Positions 33,192 to 41,356 of a DNA stretch of 64,000 bases are shown here, in pieces (the stretch's first letter is position 1; each line of letters opens with the position of its first letter). This stretch comes from DALYJJ01 sp033763935 (lineage in GTDB: Bacteria > Acidobacteriota > Terriglobia > Bryobacterales > Bryobacteraceae), in NCBI GenBank assembly GCA_033763935.1, contig JANRJO010000100.1:62001-126000 (forward strand). Reading direction: 5' to 3'. The notes below the pieces were generated by a model. It ran no database searches. It saw only the letters and a list, made by a program, of their open reading frames with translations, and had not been told where the DNA came from. The position numbers and the translations under genes are program-made.

Positions 33192-34558
33192 AGAAGAGCC
33201 ACCTGCTCTTCGGTCGGTTCCGCTCAACAGTACCACGGCTCATCCAGGTACGGGATGGCCGCGCGCGGCAACAGCCTGAACTCGTCGGGGCGCGGCCCGC
33301 CGGCTTCTTGAACGATGCGCTCGAAGATCTCACTTCTGGTTCTTCTCCCCCGCTGCTCCTCATTCACCAACCGCAGCATGCGTCCCGAGAGTGCATCCAT
33401 CTGCGGGTCCGGGTGGCGCCATCGCCACACCAGCGCCGACGGGTCGAACCCCTCGAGGACCGCGCGCACCTCGCCCAACTCCAAGAGCCGCGACGAGGCG
33501 GGAACAAGTAGACGCAGAGCCAGTTGAACCGGTGACACGTTTTCAATCAGCCCGAGGCGTTCAATCAGCGCCAGCAGGTCGCGGTAGCCGTCAGCCGTGG
33601 TCCACGGCGTGAACGGGATGAACGTAGGGCTGAGCGTGATGCCGCTTGCGGCGCAGACGCCGACCGCCTCGATGAAATCGGCTCGCGTGTGGCCTTTCTC
33701 AAGCAAGGCGAGAGTCCGGTCATCCACGCTTTCTACCGCGGTGGTGACGAAGAGACAGCCGTAGGCTGCGAGCGCGGGCAGCAGGTCACGGTGGCGCAGC
33801 AGATGCTCCACCTTGATGGTCGCGTCAAAGGTCAGGGCCGGGAAGTCCGCGTGAATGCGCTCGGCCATCCGCAACGCGTGCGCCGGGCCGTTGAAGAAAT
33901 CGGGATCGCCGAATGTAATGTGCTGCGCGCCGGCTTCCACCTGGGCGCGGACGTCGGCCAGCACGGTTTCAACAGGAACGGCGCGGAATCGTCCCTGGTA
34001 GACGGGAACCACGGGGCAGTGGCGGCACAGGTGCTTACAGCCGCGGCTTGCCTCCGTGTAGCCGACCAACCGGCGATCTCCGTTCACCCGCAGCCGCGCG
34101 TAACGGGGCAGCGCCGGCAGCCCCGTGCGATCCGGCACGCGCCATTCGATCCGATCGAGGGAGATCAGCGGCCCGACCGGTGGTGGGCTGCCCGCTTCCA
34201 GGGCGTCGGCAAGCGCGGCCAGTGAAGGCTCGAACTCGCCTCCGAACACGTGCGGAATTCCGAGTCCGCGCAGGTACTCGGCATTCAAAGGTGCATACAG
34301 CCCGTACGCGCACAACGCCGCCTGCGGATTGAGCAAACGCACCCGCTCCACCACTTTCCCGGCCAGGCGGGTGGCAGTGTGCATGGGCAGATAAAAGCAG
34401 ACTAGCTGAGCTTCGCGGATCACAAGCGACGGCAGCGGGGAGACGGCGAGATCGACGAGTACGACACGATGACCGCGCTCCCGGAGCCACGCCGCCGGCG
34501 AGGCCAGCCCGAACGGCTGCCGCCCGAGTTCGTAGGTGTTGAGGAGGACGATGTTCAC
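33188..34558 (-). CDS. Radical SAM selenoprotein with CUAEP-type tail
   Basis: A 456-residue enzyme if the TGA at 33224-33226 is read as selenocysteine (Sec445); otherwise it ends at Cys444. An N-terminal cobalamin-binding-like Rossmann domain (about 1-125) is followed by the radical SAM core with Cys174, Cys178 and Cys181 in CKHLCRHC. Recoding gives the tail Cys-Sec-Ala-Glu-Pro then TEEQVALL and a TGA at 33188. This tail matches the CUAEP/CCAEP-tail radical SAM group that I recall from family databases. A hairpin suited to SelB follows. GTG 34558 is preferred; an ATG 57 nt upstream is possible. The reaction and substrate are unknown. Confidence 0.85.
33193..33211 (-). promoter_or_regulatory. 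Bacterial SECIS-like hairpin
   Basis: Starting 12 nt after the Sec-type TGA of the radical SAM gene, GAAGAGC pairs perfectly with GCUCUUC around the 5-nt loop AGGUG. The loop's first G sits about 20 nt after the UGA, inside the range for bacterial SECIS elements, and the GGU loop resembles SelB targets. The same loop and 3' stem supply AGGUGG, the only plausible ribosome binding site for the histidine kinase. Confidence 0.75.
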
Positions 34559-34623
34559 GGGCCCCGTCGATCTATTATCGCGTGGGTCCCAAGGGGCGGC
34601 CGGCCGCCGCCCCATGAGGCAGG

Positions 34624-34980
34624 CTACTCGCGGACGAACTGGGGTTGGTGCGTTCTTCTGGTGAGCACTTCGCGCTCAGCGCGCAGCCAATCTTCCTCCG
34701 CCGACCCTCCGCCTCCGGCCGCGCGGTGCAGATAGTACTGGTAGGCAAGCTGCGAGATCTCGTCATTGAGCGACTGGTGATCGCCCGCCGAAGGCATGTT
34801 TAACGCCTGGTAGCTCTGCACGCTGTTGTCTTGGGACGTAGTGTTTTCAAGGCCGCTGGTGGCATCGGTCCGCTGGACCGTGTCTTGCTGGTAAGGGCCC
34901 TGCTTCAGCCGCTGTTCCGCCTCTCCCTGCGGTTCAAACGGACGCCTGGCGGATTCCGCCTGGACTGATTTCTGCGCCAT
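34624..34980 (-). CDS. DUF2934 domain protein
   Basis: A 118-residue hydrophilic protein, Gln-rich over its first 60 residues and probably disordered there. The C-terminal part (DEISQLAYQYYLHRAA...SAEEDWLRAEREVL) is the DUF2934 motif, a short helical motif frequent in Acidobacteria, of unknown function. It lies on the minus strand between recR (upstream) and the radical SAM gene (downstream, 65 nt away). It is not clearly part of either operon. Confidence 0.75.
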   Translation of the reverse strand: MAQKSVQAESARRPFEPQGEAEQRLKQGPYQQDTVQRTDATSGLENTTSQDNSVQSYQALNMPSAGDHQSLNDEISQLAYQYYLHRAAGGGGSAEEDWLRAEREVLTRRTHQPQFVRE

Positions 34981-35050
34981 GTCCTAGGTCTCCTTTTTGG
35001 GGTGAACTCGTTCTCGAACATGGACTGCCTTATAGCGGCGAAAGTTTCGG

Positions 35051-35650
35051 CTACATCTCGCGGCGGTTCTCGAGCGATTTAGACATGGTGACCTCGTCGG
35101 CAAACTCGAGATCGCTCCCCACCGGAAGGCCCATGGCGATCCGTGTCACCCGCAATCCCAGAGGCTTCAACAGTCGGGAAAGGTAGACTGCTGTCGCTTC
35201 GCCCTCCACAGTCGGATTCGTAGCGAGGATGATCTCCTTGACCTCGCCTGCCGCGATGCGATCCACCAGGCTCTTGATCTTCAACTGCTCGGGACCGATG
35301 CCGCGGAGCGGCGAAATCGCACCGTGCAGGACGTGATAGAGGCCGTTGAAGGTGCGCGTGGTTTCGACGGGAACTATATTGTGCGGCTCTTCCACTACAC
35401 ACAAGACCGATCGGTCTCGATCCGAGTCGCGGCAGAACGGGCACAGTTCGGCGTCGCTGATGTTGTTACATTCCCCGCACAGCCCCAGCCGGTCTTTCAC
35501 GTCAAGCAGCGCCGTGGCCAGCCGCTCCACGTCCTCACGCCCAGCGCGCAGGATATGAAAAGCGATGCGCTGCGCCGATTTCTGCCCGATGCCGGGCAGG
35601 CGCTTCACCTCCTGGATCAGGCGCGCGAGAGGCTCAGCGAAATCGGGCAT
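35051..35650 (-). CDS. recR: Recombination mediator RecR
   Basis: A 199-residue RecR, which with RecO/RecF loads RecA at gaps. It has a helix-hairpin-helix start (LIQEVKRLPGIGQKSAQRIAFHIL), the zinc finger CGECNN...LCPFC, and a Toprim domain with SVLCVVEEPHNIVPVE and EIILATNPTVEGEATAVYL. The C-terminus RVTRIAMGLPVGSDLEFADEVTMSKSLENRR is the standard RecR end. It is the last gene of the conserved dnaX-ybaB-recR run and starts 3 nt after the ybaB stop. Confidence 0.97.
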   Translation of the reverse strand: MPDFAEPLARLIQEVKRLPGIGQKSAQRIAFHILRAGREDVERLATALLDVKDRLGLCGECNNISDAELCPFCRDSDRDRSVLCVVEEPHNIVPVETTRTFNGLYHVLHGAISPLRGIGPEQLKIKSLVDRIAAGEVKEIILATNPTVEGEATAVYLSRLLKPLGLRVTRIAMGLPVGSDLEFADEVTMSKSLENRREM

Positions 35651-35653
35651 TGT

Positions 35654-35962
35654 TTAGAACAGTCCCGGAGGCAACCCCATACCGCCGAGCATGCCGCCCA
35701 TGATCTTCTGCGTCTCTTCGTCGACCTTCTTCACGGCTTCGTTGCAGGCCGCCATGACCATGTCCTGCAGCATCTCGACGTCGCCCGCGGCCTCCGGGTC
35801 GATCTTCACACCCAGCACGTTCTTGTGACCATCCATCTTTACGGTCACCATACCGCCTCCGGCGCCGGCCTCTACGCGGATCTCCGCCACCTGTTCCTGC
35901 ATGCGCTGCTGCATCTGCTGCGCCTGCTTCATCATCGCCTGCATGTTGCCTGGAAGCTTCAT
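35654..35962 (-). CDS. ybaB: Nucleoid-associated protein YbaB/EbfC
   Basis: A 102-residue DNA-binding protein with N-terminal amphipathic helix MQAMMKQAQQMQQRMQEQVAEI and C-terminal GMVTVKMDGHKNVLGVKIDPEA, the YbaB fold. It overlaps the dnaX stop by ATGA. The dnaX-ybaB-recR order is one of the most conserved bacterial neighbourhoods. Confidence 0.95.
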   Translation of the reverse strand: MKLPGNMQAMMKQAQQMQQRMQEQVAEIRVEAGAGGGMVTVKMDGHKNVLGVKIDPEAAGDVEMLQDMVMAACNEAVKKVDEETQKIMGGMLGGMGLPPGLF

Positions 35963-37662
35963 TGCGACTCCTTCAAGTTGCGCACCTGGCGCACTTGAGA
36001 TTCGGGAAACATCTCCTGAAACCGCTTGACATCCGGGTGCGACAGAGCGCGCTCGGTTACTTCATTCTCGCCCGCCGCGGTCTTCCTGGGTTCGCTCGAA
36101 TCGGCGACCGCGACGCCCGCCTGAAACGTAATCTTCACCGCGCGCCCAGCTAGACGCCGGACGGCTGCCTCGACTGACGGATCCTGGATGCCCAGCCGGT
36201 ACTCGGCAGGTGCGATGAAGCGCCACTCCGCCGGCCCTTCCACCACCTCCGCCGCTTCCACAGCGTCCGCGCTCATTGGGTTCTTGTCGCCCAGCGCGGC
36301 CAGAAGCCGTTCTTTGGCGCTGCCCGAAGACGGCAGTCGATCCGTCGCGGCGGGCGCGCCGGAAACACTGTTTGCCGCCACAGGTGCGCTTCCGCCGGTA
36401 GACGGCGGCGCTGCCGCACCCCGTCTTTGCAGGTCCCGCTGCAATGGCGTAGGACCAGTGCGCACGGGAGGCGCCTGCACCGGAGGAGGCGCCAGCGGCG
36501 CCTGCTTTGCCGCAACAATAGCAGCCGGCGGCGCTACCGCCCCAAGCTTCGAGAGCTCTTCCTCGATCCCGCTCATCCGCCCGGCGTGCACCAGCCGCAG
36601 CAGCCCCAGTTCGAGGTGGAACCGCGGCTGGAGCGAGTATTGCATCTCGCGAAACATCTCGAGCGCGAGGTGCAGCCAGCGCGTCAGGTCGTCCTCGGCG
36701 AAGCGTCCCGCCGTCCCCGCCAGCCGCTCCTGCTCCTGGGGCGAGGCGGCAATCAACCGGGTGTTGGCCCCCGCGATCTTCGCCACCAGCAGGTTGCGGA
36801 AAAAGCGTGCCAACTCGCGACAGAAGTGCTGGAGGTTATGGCCGGACCTCTCCAGTTCGGCAACCACGTCAAGCATTGCCGCAGAGTCGGATGCCGCCAG
36901 CGCGGCGCTGACCTTCTCCAGCGAGTCCAGCGAGAACATGCCGAGCAGCGCCCGCACATCCTCCGCTCGCAGTTCGTTTCCGCAGCAGGCGATGGCCTGG
37001 TCCAGTGCGCTCAACGAATCGCGGACACTCCCTTCGCCGGCTTGCGCCAGCGCCGCCAGGGTTTCGTCGTCTACTGCGATGCCCTCTTCGGCGCAGATCC
37101 AGCGCATGCGCTCGATCAGCTCGGGAAAGTCGACCGAGCGAAAGGCGAACTGCTGGCAACGCGAGGCGATGGTCGTTGGGATCTTGTGCGACTCGGTGGT
37201 ACAGAGAATGAAGACTACCCAGTCGGGCGGCTCCTCAAGTGTTTTCAGAAGCGCGTTAAACGCTTCGTTCGTGATCTGGTGCGCCTCGTCAATGATAAAG
37301 ACTTTGTAGCGGTCGCGAGCGGGGCGGTACCGGACGTTCTCCCTGAGCTCGCGCATCTCATTAATGCCCCGGTTCGAGGCCGCATCGATCTCGATGACAT
37401 CCGGCGAATTGCCGGCCGAAATCTCTACGCAGCTCGAGCACGTCCCGCAGGGCTTAGCCGTCGGCCCGTGCTCGCAATTGAGACACCGCGCCAGAATGCG
37501 CGCCACGGTTGTTTTCCCTGTCCCGCGCTGCCCGGCGAAGATGTAGCCGTGAGCGATACGCCCTTGCGCAATGGCGTTCTCCAACGTCACCCGCACCGGC
37601 TCCTGGCCGATGAGCTCCGCGAAGGACTGAGGACGGTACTTCCTCGCGATGACCTGGTACAT
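35959..37662 (-). CDS. dnaX: DNA polymerase III subunits gamma/tau
   Basis: A 567-residue clamp-loader ATPase. ATG 37662 gives the canonical start MYQVIARKYRPQSFAELIGQE, so an in-frame region upstream is excluded. Walker A is GQRGTGKTT (44-52), the zinc site is Cys63-x8-Cys72-x2-Cys75-x2-Cys78, and the Walker B/sensor stretch is KVFIIDEAHQITNEAFNALLKTLEEPP. The C-terminal part includes a Pro/Ala-rich linker (about 395-440), as in tau. I see no A-rich slippery site for a gamma frameshift, so probably only one form is made. It is preceded by the SRP RNA gene. Confidence 0.96.
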   Translation of the reverse strand: MYQVIARKYRPQSFAELIGQEPVRVTLENAIAQGRIAHGYIFAGQRGTGKTTVARILARCLNCEHGPTAKPCGTCSSCVEISAGNSPDVIEIDAASNRGINEMRELRENVRYRPARDRYKVFIIDEAHQITNEAFNALLKTLEEPPDWVVFILCTTESHKIPTTIASRCQQFAFRSVDFPELIERMRWICAEEGIAVDDETLAALAQAGEGSVRDSLSALDQAIACCGNELRAEDVRALLGMFSLDSLEKVSAALAASDSAAMLDVVAELERSGHNLQHFCRELARFFRNLLVAKIAGANTRLIAASPQEQERLAGTAGRFAEDDLTRWLHLALEMFREMQYSLQPRFHLELGLLRLVHAGRMSGIEEELSKLGAVAPPAAIVAAKQAPLAPPPVQAPPVRTGPTPLQRDLQRRGAAAPPSTGGSAPVAANSVSGAPAATDRLPSSGSAKERLLAALGDKNPMSADAVEAAEVVEGPAEWRFIAPAEYRLGIQDPSVEAAVRRLAGRAVKITFQAGVAVADSSEPRKTAAGENEVTERALSHPDVKRFQEMFPESQVRQVRNLKESQ

Positions 37663-37689
37663 GGAAGGGTGCGATTGTAGCCCGGATAA

Positions 37690-37798
37690 AGCCAGACCCC
37701 GGGTGATCCGCGGCACACAAGCTAAGCCGCTACCGTTGCTTCCTTCCGGACCTGGCGGGGTTAACGGCCGCCCGTTGCACGAAGCCCGGGGCCTGACA
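37690..37798 (-). ncRNA. ffs: Signal recognition particle RNA (4.5S, small type)
   Basis: On the minus strand the core CCAGGTCCGGAAGGAAGC, which carries the GGAA tetraloop-side SRP54 (Ffh) binding motif, is unmistakable. The two ends, AGGCCCCGGG and CCCGGGGTCT, are complementary, making the closed hairpin of about 105-110 nt typical of small bacterial SRP RNA. It ends about 30 nt before dnaX, a widely conserved linkage. TAAACT at 37806-37811 is a suitable -10 for a start near 37798. Exact ends are estimated. Confidence 0.9.
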
Positions 37799-37908
37799 CT
37801 CACTCAGTTTAGCACGCGCCTTCCCAGCCACCGGCGAAGCTGCTACGATACCAGACAGTCGAGTTAACGTCCCTACATGAGCGGGACAGCTGGCCCCATT
37901 TGAGGCAC

Positions 37909-38244
37909 ATGAGCGCAAGGCACGACAGAATCAGGTCCGTAGTTTCCCTTGCGCTGATTCTTGTCTTCACGCTGGGCAGCCTGGAACTCTTTGTTTCCCG
38001 GAGACTGGACGCCCGCCGTGGTTGCGTTCGGATGACGCGCGCCACGCAGACCCTGGCCGTGCGTGCGTCGTCTTCGGCGCCCCAGGCCTGCGCGCTCGGC
38101 GTCCCTCAGTCGGCGGTGGATCTACCCTTGGCTGATCACACGTTCGCCGAACTGGTCCTGCCGCCGGAACCGCCCCGAATCGTTCTTGAACCTGCCGCCC
38201 CCCTCGACAGCCGCCCACCTCCCGCTTCCCGCCCCGCGGCCTGA
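37909..38244 (+). CDS. Hypothetical single-pass membrane protein (111 aa)
   Basis: Start ATG 37909 has GAGG 4 nt upstream. One hydrophobic segment (about residues 10-29, VVSLALILVFTLGSLELFV) follows a basic N-terminus and could be a signal anchor. The rest is Pro/Ala-rich and ends PPASRPAA. I do not recognise the family. It lies between the SRP RNA promoter region and the carbonic anhydrase gene, which starts 41 nt downstream on the same strand. A role with carbonic anhydrase is not supported by anything in the sequence. Confidence 0.45.
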   Translation: MSARHDRIRSVVSLALILVFTLGSLELFVSRRLDARRGCVRMTRATQTLAVRASSSAPQACALGVPQSAVDLPLADHTFAELVLPPEPPRIVLEPAAPLDSRPPPASRPAA

Positions 38245-38285
38245 CACCCAAGAGCGTTCCCCAAGAGAAGCACGGAGGTGTGTGC

Positions 38286-38966
38286 GTGAAGAGACTTGTC
38301 GAAGGAATTGCGCGGTTCCAGCGCGACGTATTTCCGAGTATAGAGCCCCAATTTCACATGCCCGGCGGGCAGAAGCCGAGGGCACTGTTCATCACCTGTT
38401 CGGATAGTCGAATCGAGCCGAACATGCTTATGCAGTCTTCGCCCGGCGATCTGTTCATCTGCCGCAACGCCGGCAACATCGTCCCGGCCTATGGCGGAGC
38501 GAGCGGCGGCGTGTCGGCCACAATCGAGTACGCCGTACTGGGCCTCGGCGTCCCGAACATCGTGATCTGCGGGCACACCGATTGTGGGGCTATGGGCGCG
38601 ATTCAAAACCCCGACAAGGTGAAGGACATGCCGACGGTCCGCAGCTGGGTTCGTTATGCCGAAGTGGCGCGGCGGATTGTCGAGGAGAACTATCCGGATC
38701 TGGAAGGTCAGGAACTGACGCACGTGCTGGCGCAGGAGAACGTGCTCGCTCAACTCGACAACCTGCGGACGCACCCGTCAGTCGCCGCACGGATGGCGCG
38801 GGGGCAGCTGAACCTGCACGGCTGGATTTATCATCTGCACACGGCGGAGGTGATGGCCTACGACGGCGAGACGCAGCACTGGGTGCCGCTGGGTCCGGGA
38901 GAGATTCCCACGGCGGTCCCGCACCCGCGGCTGGCGCGAAAAAGCCCGGAAGAAGTGCCAGCCTAA
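38286..38966 (+). CDS. Beta-class carbonic anhydrase
   Basis: A 226-residue enzyme that interconverts CO2 and bicarbonate. Zinc ligands are Cys38 in TCSDSRIEP, with Asp40 and Arg42 the catalytic dyad, and His97/Cys100 in VICGHTDCGAMGA. GTG 38286 is preferred, with GGAGG at 7 nt. The end of the protein (ETQHWVPLGPGEIPTAVPHP) is family-like. It is followed after 12 nt by a SulP transporter gene, so both are likely one transcript delivering and equilibrating bicarbonate. Confidence 0.95.
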   Translation: MKRLVEGIARFQRDVFPSIEPQFHMPGGQKPRALFITCSDSRIEPNMLMQSSPGDLFICRNAGNIVPAYGGASGGVSATIEYAVLGLGVPNIVICGHTDCGAMGAIQNPDKVKDMPTVRSWVRYAEVARRIVEENYPDLEGQELTHVLAQENVLAQLDNLRTHPSVAARMARGQLNLHGWIYHLHTAEVMAYDGETQHWVPLGPGEIPTAVPHPRLARKSPEEVPA

Positions 38967-38978
38967 AGGAGGCCGCTC

Positions 38979-40496
38979 ATGCCGAAGACGCTCTGGAAGG
39001 ACCTAGGGGCCTCGATCGTCGTCTTTCTCGTCGCGATGCCGCTCTGCATGGGCATTGCGATCGCCTCAGGTGTACCGCCGGCGCTCGGCCTCATCACGGG
39101 CATTGTCGGCGGGGTTATCGTGGGCCTTCTGGCCGGCTCCCCGCTCCAGGTCAGCGGTCCTGCCGCCGGTCTTGCCGTGCTGGTCTTCGAGATCGTCCGC
39201 GACCTCGGCCTGCCCATGCTGGGCACTATTCTTTTGGCGGCGGGCATCATCCAAATCGCCGCGGGCTTCCTGCGCATCGGGTTCTGGTTCCGCGCGATTT
39301 CGCCCGCCGTCGTCTACGGCATGCTCGCGGGCATCGGCGTGCTCATCTTCGCCGGCCAGTTCCACGTCATGTTGGACGACAAGCCGCGCGCTTCCGGCAT
39401 CGCCAACCTGCTCTCCATTCCAGCGGCCATCTACAGCGGCATCTTCCCGATTGACGGCAGCCCGCACGAGCTTGCCGCCGTCATCGGGCTCCTCACGATC
39501 GCCACCATGGTCCTGTGGGCAAAGTTCCGGCCGGCCGCGCTCTCCTTGGTACCCGGACCGCTCATCGCGATCCTGTTGAGCAGCGGTCTCGCATTGCTTT
39601 TGAAGCTACCCATTCAATACGTCAACATTCCCGACCATTTGCTGGACTCGGTGCGCCTCCCCACCGTGGAGACGATCTCCCGGCTTACCGAGCCGTCGAT
39701 CCTCGGCATCGTGGCCGCGCTCGCTTTCATCGCCAGCGCGGAGACCATGCTGTCCGCCGTCGCCGTCGATCGCCTGCAGAGCGCGATTCGCGCCAACTAC
39801 GACAAGGAGCTCATCGCGCAAGGCATCGGCAACACGCTGTGCGGCGCGCTGGGGGCGCTCCCGATGACGGGGGTCATCGTGCGCAGTTCGGCGAATGTTC
39901 AAGCGGGCGCGCGCAGCCGGCTCTCCGCCATCCTGCATGGAGTGTGGCTGCTGATCGCCGTGCTCTCGCTGCCCAATGTCCTCAGGCTTATCCCCACCTG
40001 CGCACTCGCCGCGATCCTCGTCTATACCGGCTACAAGCTGGTGAACCCCGATAACGTACGGACGTTGATGCGCTACGGCAAGATCCCCGTGGCCATCTAC
40101 TTCGCCACCGTCGCGGGCATCGTAGTTTTCGACCTTCTCACAGGAGTGATCGTCGGCATTGCTCTCTCGCTCGCGAAGCTCCTCTACAAGGCGTCCTTTC
40201 TGCAAGTGCGTCTGGAGCGCGTGGATGAGCGGCGCATGGACCTGCACCTGGAGGGCTCGGCCACGTTTCTCCGGCTGCCGAGGCTCGCATCGGTGCTCGA
40301 GAGCGTGCCCCCCAACACCGACCTGCACATTCACGTCGAGCGCCTCCACTACATCGACCATGTCTGCATGGACCTCATCGCCCAATGGGACTTGCAGAAT
40401 CGCGAGCGCGGCAGCCGGCTGGTCGTGCAGTGGGAAGGGCTGGCCGCACGCTATTGGCAGACAACGGTGGAGCGGGAGAACGTAGCGGTCGGCTAG
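38979..40496 (+). CDS. SulP family anion transporter, likely bicarbonate
   Basis: A 505-residue membrane protein with 10-14 hydrophobic segments. It starts KDLGASIVVFLVAMPLCMGIAIASGVPPALGLITGIVGG, the SulP family opening, and has the conserved SGPAAGLAVLVFEIV block. A cytoplasmic STAS domain occupies about residues 405-500 (RMDLHLEGSATFLRLPRLASVLE...DHVCMDLIAQW). SulP proteins carry sulfate, bicarbonate and other anions. Adjacent carbonic anhydrase makes bicarbonate likely (inference). A GGAGG ribosome binding site precedes ATG 38979. It is convergent with the DMT transporter gene, with 2 nt between the two stops. Confidence 0.93.
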   Translation: MPKTLWKDLGASIVVFLVAMPLCMGIAIASGVPPALGLITGIVGGVIVGLLAGSPLQVSGPAAGLAVLVFEIVRDLGLPMLGTILLAAGIIQIAAGFLRIGFWFRAISPAVVYGMLAGIGVLIFAGQFHVMLDDKPRASGIANLLSIPAAIYSGIFPIDGSPHELAAVIGLLTIATMVLWAKFRPAALSLVPGPLIAILLSSGLALLLKLPIQYVNIPDHLLDSVRLPTVETISRLTEPSILGIVAALAFIASAETMLSAVAVDRLQSAIRANYDKELIAQGIGNTLCGALGALPMTGVIVRSSANVQAGARSRLSAILHGVWLLIAVLSLPNVLRLIPTCALAAILVYTGYKLVNPDNVRTLMRYGKIPVAIYFATVAGIVVFDLLTGVIVGIALSLAKLLYKASFLQVRLERVDERRMDLHLEGSATFLRLPRLASVLESVPPNTDLHIHVERLHYIDHVCMDLIAQWDLQNRERGSRLVVQWEGLAARYWQTTVERENVAVG

Positions 40497-40498
40497 CG

Positions 40499-41356
40499 CT
40501 ATCGTTTGCGCCCTGCCCACACCATGCCGGCGGTCGCAGCCAAAATGCACGACCCGCCGGCGATCGCCAGGGTCGACGGCCGTTCACCGTGCACCATCCA
40601 TGTCCAGACCGGGTTCAAGGCCGGCTCCAGGAGTACGAGCATCGAGGTTTCGAGGGCCGGCAGCCGCGAAACACCGCGGGTAATCAGCCAGTACGCCAGG
40701 CCAATCTGAAAAACTCCCAGGTACAGGATAATGGCGGCGTCAGCCGGACCCGCGGTCACCGGCGTGGAAAGCGCAAGGGGCAAGGCAATCCCCGCCGTCA
40801 TTACGTTGCCCATGGCCACACTCCGAATGGAGCCTCCGTGATCCTCGCGGCCGAGCCACCGCAGCCCGGCGACGGTGAACGCCCAGGTAAGGCCGGAGAC
40901 AGCCCCCAGGACATTGCCCAAGGCTGGATTCGGCGCGGTGCGCTGCGGCGGCTCGGTAGCCAGGAAGAACAGCGCTAGTCCCGCGGCCATCATCGCCAGG
41001 AAGCCGTAGTCTTCGCGGCGCGTATGCTCTTTCAATAACCACGGGCCGATGAACAGCAGGTAGAGCGGTCCGGCGGACTGCATGAAGATGGCGTTCGCCG
41101 ACGTGGTCGTCTTGTTCGCCAGGACGAACAGAATCAGTGTCGCGGCGTAGGCCAAAGCCACCAGGGCGGGACGCCAGGACCAGTTCCGCCTCGCTTCCGG
41201 AAGCAGCACGAGCAGCGTCGTGGCTGCCACCAGCGACCGTGCAGAAGCCGCCTGCCACCCGGCCAGGCTGGTAGCCTTGATGGCCGCCCCGCCAGTGGAA
41301 AAGAGGGCGGCGGCAGCCAGCACCTCCAGCCGGCTGGCGACAAGCGACGACTTCAT
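40499..41356 (-). CDS. DMT superfamily transporter (EamA)
   Basis: A 285-residue membrane protein with ten hydrophobic segments and two EamA repeats; the second (NVLGAVSGLTWAFTVAGLRWLG) resembles the first in spacing. Such transporters export amino acids, nucleotide sugars or drugs. The start codon overlaps the stop of the preceding hydrolase gene by ATGA, so they form an operon. The substrate is unknown, although pairing with a secreted hydrolase may suggest release of small molecules. Confidence 0.88.
   Translation of the reverse strand: MKSSLVASRLEVLAAAALFSTGGAAIKATSLAGWQAASARSLVAATTLLVLLPEARRNWSWRPALVALAYAATLILFVLANKTTTSANAIFMQSAGPLYLLFIGPWLLKEHTRREDYGFLAMMAAGLALFFLATEPPQRTAPNPALGNVLGAVSGLTWAFTVAGLRWLGREDHGGSIRSVAMGNVMTAGIALPLALSTPVTAGPADAAIILYLGVFQIGLAYWLITRGVSRLPALETSMLVLLEPALNPVWTWMVHGERPSTLAIAGGSCILAATAGMVWAGRKR

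Noticed and set aside
33224..34558. Radical SAM gene ending normally at the TGA after Cys444
   Set aside because: The following codons keep a known tail motif, a SECIS-like hairpin follows at the right distance, and the extended stop makes an exact ATGA overlap with the next gene; all three are unlikely by chance.
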